From contig NZ_JAGSOY010000025.1 in NCBI RefSeq assembly GCF_018837975.1, forward strand, positions 1-64,000: DNA of 64,000 nucleotides. Reading direction: 5' to 3'. Of the stretch, positions 26,556 to 34,535 are shown in pieces. The stretch comes from Zooshikella harenae (lineage in GTDB: Bacteria; Pseudomonadota; Gammaproteobacteria; Pseudomonadales; Zooshikellaceae). Within the stretch, counting starts at the first letter, position 1; every line of letters starts with the position of its first letter. Below the pieces are notes generated by a model. It was given only the letters and a program-made list of their open reading frames with translations, was not told the DNA's origin and did not search any database. A program made the position numbers and the translations under genes.

Positions 26556-28343
26556 ATGACTAAATCCCTTTATTCTACAACGGATACTACTTATACCACG
26601 TTAGCTAAAACCTATGATTTAAATTATGTGAAGCCTTTTTTACCTTATTTGTTGACAGCCACTGATGAGGGTGTCTTGGTTATTGATGTTAAAGGTGAAA
26701 TTCTGTTCTCAAACCATCGCGCTAAAAAAATCTTGGGCTGGCGTGAAAACTGTCAGTTAATTCAGCAATACTGGCGGAAACTACCACAAACAGAGGAAGC
26801 GTTTTCTACATTTGTACTGCATCATGCACACCAATCCCCTTCGCAATTTGAATTAACTGTGGCTGATAATGAAGGAGGTAAGCGAATTATCTCATTGCAA
26901 TTTGCCCAGCAACAGACGTTTTTTCTTGTGATGTTAAAGGATTTAACGGAACAGAAGCAGTCTGCGGAGTTACTTCACGACCTTTCTCAATACGATTGTT
27001 TAACCCGGCTCGCTAATCGCTCCTCTTTCCAAGAATGCTTACATAAGGCAGTGGTGCGTGGACAACACTGGCAGCGCAAGCTTGCTTTGCTATTGATCGA
27101 TTTAGATCGTTTTAAAAATATCAATGATACATTAGGGCACAGTATTGGTGATGAGTTATTACAACAGGTTGCAACTAGGCTGAAGCAATGTGTGAGACGA
27201 GGAGATGCGGTTGCTCGATTGGGAGGTGATGAGTTTGCAATTATTTTAGAAAATATTTATGACCAAAATGATGCTGCGCTTGTTGCTGACAAAATTATAT
27301 CGGGTTTAGCTCAACCCTTTGAATTACAAGGCCGACAGTTGTTTGTGTCCGCCAGTATTGGTATTACTGTCATGGACAGCATACACGCTGATACAGAAAC
27401 CATGATAAAACAAGCCGATATAGCCATGTATCGTGTTAAAGACGAAGGTAAAAACCACTATCAATTTTATGATTCAAACATGAGTGCGTTGGCTGAGTAT
27501 CGTATTCATCTCGAAACCAGTTTATACCGTGCCTTACACGAGCATCAGTTACTGCTACATTACCAGCCGCAAGTTGATGTTCAGACGGGGGATATTATTG
27601 GTTTAGAAGCCTTAATTCGTTGGCAGCATCCACATGAAGGGATTATAGGGCCTAATACATTTATTCCCCTGCTTGAAGAAACGGGACTTATTTTGCCTGT
27701 GGGTGAATGGGCCCTTTATAGTGCCTGTGCCCAACGCCAACAATGGTACCAACAACGGAACTTGCCTCCTTATACTAGTATTTCGGTTAACTTATCTGTA
27801 CGGCAGTTACTGAGTGGTAATATTGTCAACACAGTAAAAAAAGTACTTAATGCAACAGGTTTAGCGCCTCAACTGCTTGATTTAGAAATAACAGAAAGCA
27901 TGTTAATGGGCGATATTAAATTTGCCATTAAAGAGTTAGGGCACTTAAAACAGTTGGGTGTTTCTATCAGTATGGATGACTTTGGAACAGGTTATTCATC
28001 GTTAAGTTACCTCAAAAAACTTCCTATTGATACGGTTAAAATTGACCGCTCTTTTATTGAAGATTTACCTAATGATGTGGATGCAGCCAGTATTGCTCGG
28101 GCGATTGTTGGATTAGCGCATAACTTGGGATTAAATGTTATTGCTGAAGGGGTTGAGAATGAACGTGCACTGGCTTTTCTCAAATCCTTGGGTTGTGATT
28201 ATTGTCAGGGATATTTATTTTCACCTCCTATGGCAGCAGATGAGTTGTTGACAAAATTCAGCAAAATTAAACATCAAGCCTTTATCGAAAGTTCACTTTC
28301 TACACTTCATCAGTATCATCAGCCCTTTTTACAGCATACTTAG
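26556..28343 (+). CDS. PAS-GGDEF-EAL cyclic di-GMP enzyme
   Basis: A 595-residue cytoplasmic signalling protein. A PAS domain covers about residues 32-130 (DEGVLVIDVKGEILFSN). A GGDEF domain follows at about 148-305 with the intact active site RLGGDEFA, and an EAL domain at about 320-570 with EALIRW, NLSVRQL, ITESMLM, DDFGTGYSS, and KIDRSFI, all residues needed for phosphodiesterase activity. Both synthase and phosphodiesterase activities are therefore possible. No membrane segments. It lies divergent from the mks operon and before the ars operon. Confidence 0.93.
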   Translation: MTKSLYSTTDTTYTTLAKTYDLNYVKPFLPYLLTATDEGVLVIDVKGEILFSNHRAKKILGWRENCQLIQQYWRKLPQTEEAFSTFVLHHAHQSPSQFELTVADNEGGKRIISLQFAQQQTFFLVMLKDLTEQKQSAELLHDLSQYDCLTRLANRSSFQECLHKAVVRGQHWQRKLALLLIDLDRFKNINDTLGHSIGDELLQQVATRLKQCVRRGDAVARLGGDEFAIILENIYDQNDAALVADKIISGLAQPFELQGRQLFVSASIGITVMDSIHADTETMIKQADIAMYRVKDEGKNHYQFYDSNMSALAEYRIHLETSLYRALHEHQLLLHYQPQVDVQTGDIIGLEALIRWQHPHEGIIGPNTFIPLLEETGLILPVGEWALYSACAQRQQWYQQRNLPPYTSISVNLSVRQLLSGNIVNTVKKVLNATGLAPQLLDLEITESMLMGDIKFAIKELGHLKQLGVSISMDDFGTGYSSLSYLKKLPIDTVKIDRSFIEDLPNDVDAASIARAIVGLAHNLGLNVIAEGVENERALAFLKSLGCDYCQGYLFSPPMAADELLTKFSKIKHQAFIESSLSTLHQYHQPFLQHT

Positions 28344-28388
28344 TGCAATAATCCCACTTATTAATATCTACAGTTCATTCTATAAATC

Positions 28389-28434
28389 TTGACAGGGTGC
28401 TTTTGAATTTGTATATATGGATATGCGTATATAT
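28389..28434 (+). promoter_or_regulatory. ars operon promoter and candidate ArsR operator
   Basis: TTGACA (28389-28394), 17-base spacer, TATATA (28412-28417). An imperfect dyad around ATATGCGTATAT overlaps and follows the -10, where an ArsR repressor would bind. Confidence 0.7.
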
Positions 28435-28464
28435 TTATTTTGTCAGAGGTGAGGAGTTACGAAC

Positions 28465-28797
28465 TTGATTAGCCTGGTTCAATTTTTTAAGTGTCTCTCT
28501 GATGAAACGAGGATGAACATCACGTTGTTAATTCATCAGCAACGTGAGCTTTGTGTTTGTGAGTTGGTGGCTGCAATGGGAGGGAGTCAACCCAAGATTT
28601 CAAGGCATTTGGCCCAACTGCGCAATTGCAACATATTAATCGATGAGCGACGTGGACAATGGGTGTTTTATTCTATGCATCCTGCTTTACCTGATTGGGC
28701 TACTTCTATACTGGCACAGGCTTGTGATGCACAAGTAGATACCTTAAGTAATTATCAGCATCTACTTAAAACGATGAAAAATAGACCTGTTTGTTAA
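28465..28797 (+). CDS. arsR: ArsR-family metalloregulator
   Basis: A 110-residue winged-helix repressor. The metal site motif ELCVCEL (Cys-Val-Cys) lies in the recognition region, followed by GGSQPKISRHLAQLRNC. It represses the ars genes until arsenite or antimonite binds the cysteines. The start is a TTG at 28465, supported by GAGGAG eight bases upstream. It is first in arsR-arsC-acr3. Confidence 0.93.
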   Translation: MISLVQFFKCLSDETRMNITLLIHQQRELCVCELVAAMGGSQPKISRHLAQLRNCNILIDERRGQWVFYSMHPALPDWATSILAQACDAQVDTLSNYQHLLKTMKNRPVC

Positions 28798-28825
28798 GCT
28801 ATACACTTTTAAAGGTTATTTGGGT

Positions 28826-29299
28826 ATGCAATTGCTCTTTATTTGTACACATAATCGTTGTCGCAGTATTTTATGTGAGGCGATTACCAATCACTTGGCC
28901 CAAGGCCGAATGTTAGCTTATAGCGCGGGCAGCCAACCCGTTGGACATGTTCATCCATTAACCCTCAAATATTTACACGCTCGGGGAATCAGTATTGAAG
29001 GACTTCAGAGCCAATCCTGGGAAGTCTATGAGACGAAAAAGCCTGAGGTGGTCATTACTGTGTGTGATAGTGCTGCTAATGAAGTATGTCCAACCTGGTT
29101 TGACAAAACAGTTAAAGTTCATTGGGGCTTACCTGATCCATCCAAGCTGAAAGGCGATGAGAAAACACAAAGCGACGCTTTTTTTTCTGTAATGAATACC
29201 ATTGAGCAACGGGTGCAAAAAATGTTGGCATTAGACTTGGAGGCTCTTTCCCCGTCAGCGTTACAAGAAGCATTACACGCTATAGCAGAAGAGGTTTAA
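28826..29299 (+). CDS. arsC: Arsenate reductase, low-molecular-weight phosphatase type
   Basis: A 157-residue ArsC of the LMW protein-tyrosine-phosphatase fold. The anion loop CTHNRCRS (CX5R-S) is at the N-terminus and VITVCDSAANEVCP carries the two later redox cysteines typical of the thioredoxin-linked type. It reduces arsenate to arsenite, which the next gene's product exports. ATG 28826 is chosen (AAAGG ten bases upstream); a TTG at 28820 is possible. Confidence 0.92.
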   Translation: MQLLFICTHNRCRSILCEAITNHLAQGRMLAYSAGSQPVGHVHPLTLKYLHARGISIEGLQSQSWEVYETKKPEVVITVCDSAANEVCPTWFDKTVKVHWGLPDPSKLKGDEKTQSDAFFSVMNTIEQRVQKMLALDLEALSPSALQEALHAIAEEV

Positions 29300-29302
29300 A
29301 TC

Positions 29303-30337
29303 ATGGGCTTTTTCGAACGTTTTCTCTCACTTTGGGTCGGTCTGTGTATATTGGCTGGCGTGCTGTTAGGTAATTTGGTGCCTAGCGTGTTTCAATGGTT
29401 TGCTGCACTGGAAGTGGCTCATGTGAATATACCTGTTGCGGTGTTTATTTGGGTAATGATTTATCCCATGATGATTCAGGTGGACTTTTCGTCTATCAAA
29501 GATATTGGTAAAAAACCAAAGGGATTATTACTAACGTTAGTGATTAATTGGCTCATCAAGCCCTTTACGATGGCTGCACTAGGGTGGCTTTTTTTCCGTT
29601 TACTATTTGCTAACTGGGTGAGTCCCGAGACTGCAACTGAATATATTGCGGGAATGATTTTATTGGGGGTGGCACCTTGTACCGCAATGGTTTTTGTTTG
29701 GAGTCAACTGACCAAAGGTGATGCTAATTACACGTTAGTGCAGGTCTCTGTTAATGACCTTATCATGATCTTTGCCTTTGCCCCTATTGCTGCGTTTTTA
29801 CTGGGGGTGAGTGATGTGACCGTACCCTGGGCAACACTGTTATTGTCTGTGATTCTCTACGTAGTGATGCCGCTTATTGCAGGCATACTGACGCGTAAAG
29901 TACTGGATGCAAAGGAAGATCATCACCGATTGAACCAATTTGTTCATGGGCTTAAACCTGTGTCAATAGCAGGTCTTCTTGCAACAGTAGTCTTACTTTT
30001 TGGTTTTCAGGCTGAAACAATCACCGCTAAACCGCTTGCCATTGTGTTAATCTCGATACCTTTGTTATTGCAATCCTATGGTATTTTTGCGATTGCTTAT
30101 GGTGTAGCAAAAGTAATAAAGCTTCCTCATAATATTGCTGCACCAGCTTGTATGATCGGTACCTCTAATTTCTTTGAGTTAGCGGTTGCTGTAGCGATTT
30201 CTCTATTTGGTTTGCAGTCTGGAGCAGCACTGGCAACCGTAGTCGGTGTTTTAGTTGAGGTGCCTGTTATGCTTTCTTTAGTTGCATTTGCTAACAGAAC
30301 ACGCCATTGGTTTAGCCAGAGTGAAGCAGTTTCGTAA
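29303..30337 (+). CDS. acr3: Arsenite efflux permease, ACR3 type
   Basis: A 344-residue membrane protein with about ten hydrophobic segments. The ACR3 signature [19 protein letters not shown] holds the essential Cys, and SVNDLIM follows. It exports arsenite across the inner membrane. It starts 3 bases after the arsC stop, completing the arsR-arsC-acr3 operon. Sequence is ACR3, not ArsB. Confidence 0.94.
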   Translation: MGFFERFLSLWVGLCILAGVLLGNLVPSVFQWFAALEVAHVNIPVAVFIWVMIYPMMIQVDFSSIKDIGKKPKGLLLTLVINWLIKPFTMAALGWLFFRLLFANWVSPETATEYIAGMILLGVAPCTAMVFVWSQLTKGDANYTLVQVSVNDLIMIFAFAPIAAFLLGVSDVTVPWATLLLSVILYVVMPLIAGILTRKVLDAKEDHHRLNQFVHGLKPVSIAGLLATVVLLFGFQAETITAKPLAIVLISIPLLLQSYGIFAIAYGVAKVIKLPHNIAAPACMIGTSNFFELAVAVAISLFGLQSGAALATVVGVLVEVPVMLSLVAFANRTRHWFSQSEAVS

Positions 30338-30505
30338 CGTTATACCCTTGAGGGTATTCCTGCTAATCTACTGACACTTAAAAGTAGATTATGACTAGTA
30401 TAATAGCGATCGCATATACCCTACAGTTGTTGTAATGATTTAATGGCTTTTTTTTATCACAACAAAATCGCTTTTGGTGACAGTTACATTGTTCTTGAAC
30501 AAGCT

Positions 30506-30880
30506 TTAATTCATAGTTTTTAGACGGTTTTCCCTGCTGTGCAGTGGTAAGAAACTGTGGTGTGTTTTGTAACTCTGCAAAGACCGTGTGAATATTTTTG
30601 CTGTTTTACTTATACGATGAACTAGAAATCCACTATTTAATAAACAATTTAGCATTTGTTGTCCAATATTATGAATACAAATGGTTGTGACGCCTGTGGC
30701 CTGGAATTGTTTAATTAAATCGAGCTGTTTTGACGATATTGGCCAATGTTTGGCGAGAGACACCCATTTGGTTAGCCGCTTCCTGCTGCTGCATACCAAT
30801 AAAATCTACCAGCCTAAGCGCTTCAAACTCATACGCTATATTTAGATAACCTGGTTTTGTTGATTTTTGCTCACAAAGTT
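30506..30880 (-). pseudogene. Degenerate DUF134/NifX-type gene
   Basis: Reading minus strand from about 30880, one frame gives AYEFEALRLVDFIGMQQQEA and then ANQMGVSRQTLANIVKTAR, the DUF134 helix-turn-helix. It then hits a stop, and a different frame continues with LIKQFQATGVTTICIHNIGQ and QMLNCLLNSGF, which resembles the NifX/NafY-type domain often found with DUF134. The N-terminal cysteine-rich part of DUF134 and the middle are missing. The frame change and truncation mark it as dead. Confidence 0.6.
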
Positions 30881-30970
30881 AGGCTATATATTTAATGTTC
30901 TGAAAACAAAAGTTGGTAGAACAACACAGTAATACTAATTGCACTCTTGACAGCACAGCGTAAGAAGATT

Positions 30971-30996
30971 AATTTAGTTAGTATGTTAACTAAATT
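30971..30996. promoter_or_regulatory. Palindrome over the isochorismatase-gene start (candidate MarR operator)
   Basis: A perfect 10-bp inverted repeat (AATTTAGTTA / TAACTAAATT) with a 6-base spacer spans the ATG at 30983. A MarR regulator is encoded immediately downstream and is the obvious candidate to bind. Confidence 0.5.
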
Positions 30997-31600
30997 TTTA
31001 AAGTCAAAGACAGCGTTTGTTTTTATCGAATTCCAGCATGAGTGGATCGGTGAGAATGCGCCACTCAAGAACCGGTTTGTTAAAGACCGAGAGCTTTTTG
31101 ATCTGTCAGTTAGTAATGCAGCACAAATTATTACAAAGGCGAGAGAAAAGGAATGGATGATTGTTCATGCAGGTTTAGATCTAAGCCATGACCCTGAGTA
31201 TCTTGTGTTTGCAGGTGGTACTGGCAAACTTGGGCTAGCTGGGGCGATACCTAAAGTTGGAACATGGCAAGAATCAGGCTCAAGGTTTGTACCGCCATTT
31301 TGTCCCGAAGCAGGAGAATTTATTGTGAAGGGACGTGCTGGGGCAAGTGTTTTGAAGCATTCCACCCTTGATCCATTTCTAAGACATAACGGTATTTCTA
31401 ATCTCGTTCTTATGGGGTTTGCAACACATGTTTGTGTGGAATCTACCTTGCGAGATGCACATGATAGTGGTTACAACTGTATCGTTGTGACAGATGCATG
31501 TGGTGCATTTGAGCAGCAACAAGCGGACTACTTTGAAAAACATGTTCTTCATCATTTTGGTGAAGGATGTATTACACCTGAATTATTAAGCATATTGTAG
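30983..31600 (+). CDS. Isochorismatase-family cysteine hydrolase
   Basis: A 205-residue hydrolase of the isochorismatase-like fold. The catalytic Cys is in MGFATHVCVESTLRDA, and the Lys is likely in FIVKGRAGAS. The usual N-terminal Asp of the triad (VIDMQ) is Glu here: FVFIEFQHEW. Family members hydrolyse amides or vinyl ethers (nicotinamide, isochorismate, carbamoyl compounds); the substrate is not readable. ATG 30983 is preferred over a TTG at 30947 for length, but both lack a good ribosome site. A MarR gene follows on the same strand and probably controls it. Confidence 0.8.
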   Translation: MLTKFLKSKTAFVFIEFQHEWIGENAPLKNRFVKDRELFDLSVSNAAQIITKAREKEWMIVHAGLDLSHDPEYLVFAGGTGKLGLAGAIPKVGTWQESGSRFVPPFCPEAGEFIVKGRAGASVLKHSTLDPFLRHNGISNLVLMGFATHVCVESTLRDAHDSGYNCIVVTDACGAFEQQQADYFEKHVLHHFGEGCITPELLSIL

Positions 31601-31656
31601 TATTGCGTGTATTTAGTTTTTTTGCGCCTAAAATAAGTCATGATTGGTCTAATTAA

Positions 31657-32109
31657 ATGTTTTTTTTGAAAGAATTACCTACACAAAAAATATTGAAACA
31701 GTATGCTAAACAGTTTCCGGAAATGGACTTAGAAAAGACTGAAGCTGCACTGACTATGTTACGTCAAGCCAGTTTGCTTATCAGAAAGCTGGATGCTTAT
31801 TTCGCTGAGCAGGGCCTTTCACAAACTCGATTTTTAATTTTAATTGTGCTTGATCGAGAACCAGATTTAGGTCAGTTTACAATGAAAGATATTGTTTCAC
31901 GGCTGGATGTATCAAAGGTGGTTATCACCAATACGCTAAAAGCACTTGAGAAAGAAGGATTAGTCGAAGTCAAAGACTGTATCGAGGATCGACGTGCTAA
32001 AAAAATCGAAATTACCAAAAAAGGCTGCTCAAAATTAAAAAGCATATTGCCTGGTTATTATAGGCTTATTAATAATGAAATGAGAAGTACTGATAGTAAT
32101 ACTCGCTAA
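31657..32109 (+). CDS. MarR-family transcriptional regulator
   Basis: A 150-residue winged-helix regulator. FTMKDIVSRLDVSKVVITNT is the recognition helix region, and the wing carries the conserved EDRRAKKIEITKKG (D-R-R). It probably senses a small phenolic or similar ligand and represses the isochorismatase-family gene 56 bases upstream. Its helix TRFLILIVLDREPD is the dimer region. The target is inferred from neighbourhood and the palindrome at 30971-30996. Confidence 0.88.
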   Translation: MFFLKELPTQKILKQYAKQFPEMDLEKTEAALTMLRQASLLIRKLDAYFAEQGLSQTRFLILIVLDREPDLGQFTMKDIVSRLDVSKVVITNTLKALEKEGLVEVKDCIEDRRAKKIEITKKGCSKLKSILPGYYRLINNEMRSTDSNTR

Positions 32110-32212
32110 TAATATGCAGTGAGGTTATTAAATAACGAAAAGGGTGTTTCATGTTTATAGCGTTGCTTGTTATTTTTGTGATTTTTAGTTGGCATTTACT
32201 TTAAGTAAGTGT

Positions 32213-32610
32213 CAGGGCAATTGCATATAAAAATAGTTTGTGGTGAGTACTACAGATTGTGCCAATGCAGTGCATGAATTAATTTGTTCCTCCCGCAGCA
32301 GAAAACCCTCCTTGGTCTCTGCTGCTCCCAGCACCTGTTTCACAAACCCATTCAAGCACTGCAAACCTAAATTTTGCTATACCTCAATCATGATTAAATG
32401 AACATCTGTAGTATTTCGATGTATGCCAGTGGGAAATAAAGGCTGAAAATGCACATCGAACTGTTTGCCGCAAGGGTGCGGTAAAACTATCTTGTCAAAC
32501 AGCGGCCTCCAGGAAAGGATTCACTGCGTGTTCGAAGGGCGTTATGCAAACATTGGACAAAGGTGCTTAAAATGGCTTTTATAAAGGTAAAGTTATATGC
32601 GATTGCCCTG
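32213..32610. mobile_element. 398-bp non-autonomous element with 17-bp terminal inverted repeats
   Basis: Left end CAGGGCAATTGCATATA and the reverse complement of the right end CAGGGCAATCGCATATA match at 16 of 17. The flanks AAGTAAGTGT (32203-32212) and AAGTGAGTGC (32611-32620) match at 8 of 10 and may be a target duplication. It contains a hairpin with an 8-bp stem GCAGCAGA / TCTGCTGC (about 32296-32326). It fills most of the 557-base gap between the MarR gene and the next gene. No transposase frame is present. A diverged, inverted second copy lies near 43500-43963. Confidence 0.7.
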
Positions 32611-32666
32611 AAGTGAGTGCTGAGTTGTAGTGAATTTTTATAAATAATTAATGCTTGGAGAAATAC

Positions 32667-33068
32667 ATGAAATCTGCAATAAATGATAATCAAAGTCGTT
32701 TTGAACGTGGCCTTGCTAATTTAAAGAAAATTGATGGTGAGGCAGGGGAAAAAGTGATTGAGGGGCTTAAGCAAATAGCTCCAGATCTGGCTCGCTATAC
32801 GATAGAATATCCATTTGGTGATATTTACAATCGCCCAGGTCTTGACCTTCGATCCAGAGAAATTTCGACAATTGCAGCACTGACCGCAATGGGGAATGCA
32901 GAACCTCAGTTGAAGGTTCATATTCAGGCAGGGTTAAATGTTGGTTTGACTAAAGAAGAAATTGTAGAAATTATTATCCAAATGAGTGTTTATGCAGGTT
33001 TTCCAGCAGCGCTTAATGGAATTAAGGCGGCTAAGGAAGTATTTGAAAAGAAGCAATGTGAAAAGTAG
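32667..33068 (+). CDS. Carboxymuconolactone decarboxylase family protein
   Basis: A 133-residue CMD-family protein. ARYTIEYPFGDIYNRPGLD leads into LRSREISTIAALTAMG, and the C-terminal HIQAGLNVGLTKEEIVEIII matches the helical core. Unlike the AhpD-like protein at 56-487, it has no CxxC, so it belongs to the gamma-carboxymuconolactone decarboxylase-like branch. ATG 32667 is chosen with GGAG six bases upstream; a TTG at 32655 is in frame. The substrate is unknown. Confidence 0.85.
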   Translation: MKSAINDNQSRFERGLANLKKIDGEAGEKVIEGLKQIAPDLARYTIEYPFGDIYNRPGLDLRSREISTIAALTAMGNAEPQLKVHIQAGLNVGLTKEEIVEIIIQMSVYAGFPAALNGIKAAKEVFEKKQCEK

Positions 33069-33095
33069 ATAGTCGCTATTTTTAAGTTAAACCCT

Positions 33096-33124
33096 GTTTA
33101 GCAAGGCTTTTAGCCTTGCTAAAC
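33096..33124. terminator. Bidirectional terminator
   Basis: A perfect 13-bp stem GTTTAGCAAGGCT / AGCCTTGCTAAAC with a 3-base loop sits between convergent genes. Confidence 0.8.
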
Positions 33125-33135
33125 GGTATTATTTA

Positions 33136-33573
33136 TTAATTTTGTGGTACTTCACCTGCTGCGTAAGGGAACACAGGTTGAGAGTAGACTCCACCATCGC
33201 TATTTTGATTGCTTAAGCCTAAACCAGGCCAGTTTGTGATATCAGTGATTGTAGCAACGTAACCATTGTCATAAAGGGCATGTATAAACACAGATCTTTC
33301 CAGCCACCAATCATTACTATCAGTGGTAAAAACAATTTCTTGAACAGTGTAAACATCATCACTAAGGCTTGTTAGGTCTAAGGCTACAGATTGAATACCT
33401 CCATTAGTGAAGGGGCCAATCGCATTTTTAAAAGTGTGGGTAGCGGGGGTTTGGTCGACACCTGGTTGATTTGCATACTGAATATATACATCAGGCGTTG
33501 CGGCTGATTGTGAATCTTGGGCTGTAGATGTGATAGTTGTTATATAAAGTTTTGTTATTTTATTTTGAGCCAT
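33136..33573 (-). CDS. PLAT/LH2-like domain protein
   Basis: A 145-residue protein of predicted beta structure. ITKLYITTITST, DVYIQYANQPG, YTVQEIVFTTDSNDWWLERS and VFIHALYDNG follow the order of a PLAT/LH2 beta-sandwich (a lipid- or partner-binding domain), including the W-x-L-E stretch. The match is by pattern only. ATG 33573 is chosen because AAGGGA lies six to nine bases upstream; the frame extends to 33642 without support. No signal peptide is visible, so location is unclear. Confidence 0.5.
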   Translation of the reverse strand: MAQNKITKLYITTITSTAQDSQSAATPDVYIQYANQPGVDQTPATHTFKNAIGPFTNGGIQSVALDLTSLSDDVYTVQEIVFTTDSNDWWLERSVFIHALYDNGYVATITDITNWPGLGLSNQNSDGGVYSQPVFPYAAGEVPQN

Positions 33574-33864
33574 TTTTATTCCCTTAAAAAGAAGTGAAAA
33601 GTATAAAGTTTCAGGTTGCTCTACTTTATAATGAAACTCCAATCGAAACCTTAGTTCACCTCTAAAGGATATTCCAGAATTAGCTCAATTTTTTTGTTGA
33701 AGTTTCGGTCATTTTCTGAAAATGCCTCAACGACCTATTTTGAGGCATTGTATGAGTCATAAAAAAGTTGGCATTCTGGATGAATTTCCTAGCTTAACTG
33801 GTTATGCTAACGCCTGTTAACAATGACATCTACATCGATTATATGAACAGGTGATGAATAATTG

Positions 33865-34374
33865 ATGATGAGCCAATTAAAAACTATTAGACAACACGTG
33901 GTGGTTACGATACTACTGCTCGTTTCTTTCATGATAACAAGTGGTTGTGCTCAGCAACCTGCGAATAAAAAGCAAGACTTTGCACAAATACAAGAGACGT
34001 ATAATCAACGTTCTTTAGACTCTTTGAGTAAACGATACAGGGAGCTGCAGCAGATTCCAGGGCACTTTCAAGGGGGAGAGTGGGATCCTTTGGTTGATGA
34101 GTGGATGGGAGAAAAACATCGAATCATGCAGGCGCTGCATTATAAATTGAAGCAGAAATACTCGACAGTGCCTGAAATAAGAAAGTTGTTGGGTGAGCCA
34201 AACTGGGAAGTTACCAAAGGCCATTTGTTTTTTAGTGAGCTAAATAGCCACTGCCAGGATGATCAAGTAACTGTGTATGATGTATTTTTTTGGCGGGGGC
34301 AGACTGATTTTTTGTTTTTTGGTTCTGATGGCTTAAATGTTTTATGCTTGGATTGGTGGCATGCAGGTGAGTGA
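33865..34374 (+). CDS. Lipoprotein of unknown function
   Basis: A 169-residue protein with a lipoprotein signal: hydrophobic VVVTILLLVSFM then the lipobox ITSGC, so it should be lipidated at that Cys and held in a membrane facing the periplasm. The mature part is hydrophilic and ends with VYDVFFWRGQTDFLFFGSDG, resembling small SmpA/OmlA-like folds only loosely. The start could be any of three adjacent codons (TTG 33862, ATG 33865, ATG 33868). It precedes the M14 carboxypeptidase gene on the same strand. Confidence 0.72.
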   Translation: MMSQLKTIRQHVVVTILLLVSFMITSGCAQQPANKKQDFAQIQETYNQRSLDSLSKRYRELQQIPGHFQGGEWDPLVDEWMGEKHRIMQALHYKLKQKYSTVPEIRKLLGEPNWEVTKGHLFFSELNSHCQDDQVTVYDVFFWRGQTDFLFFGSDGLNVLCLDWWHAGE

Positions 34375-34535
34375 TTAGCTGTCATAATAGATTCACAATC
34401 AAGTGGCTTATGCTTTTCAGGTAGAGCAGCTACTTGGTTATGGATGTAATACGATGATAAATAAAATATAACAACACCCAAAGCGAGGGGGATATCTTTC
34501 GTTTTTGAGGTGATTAAAAAATTTATGGAGTGAAG

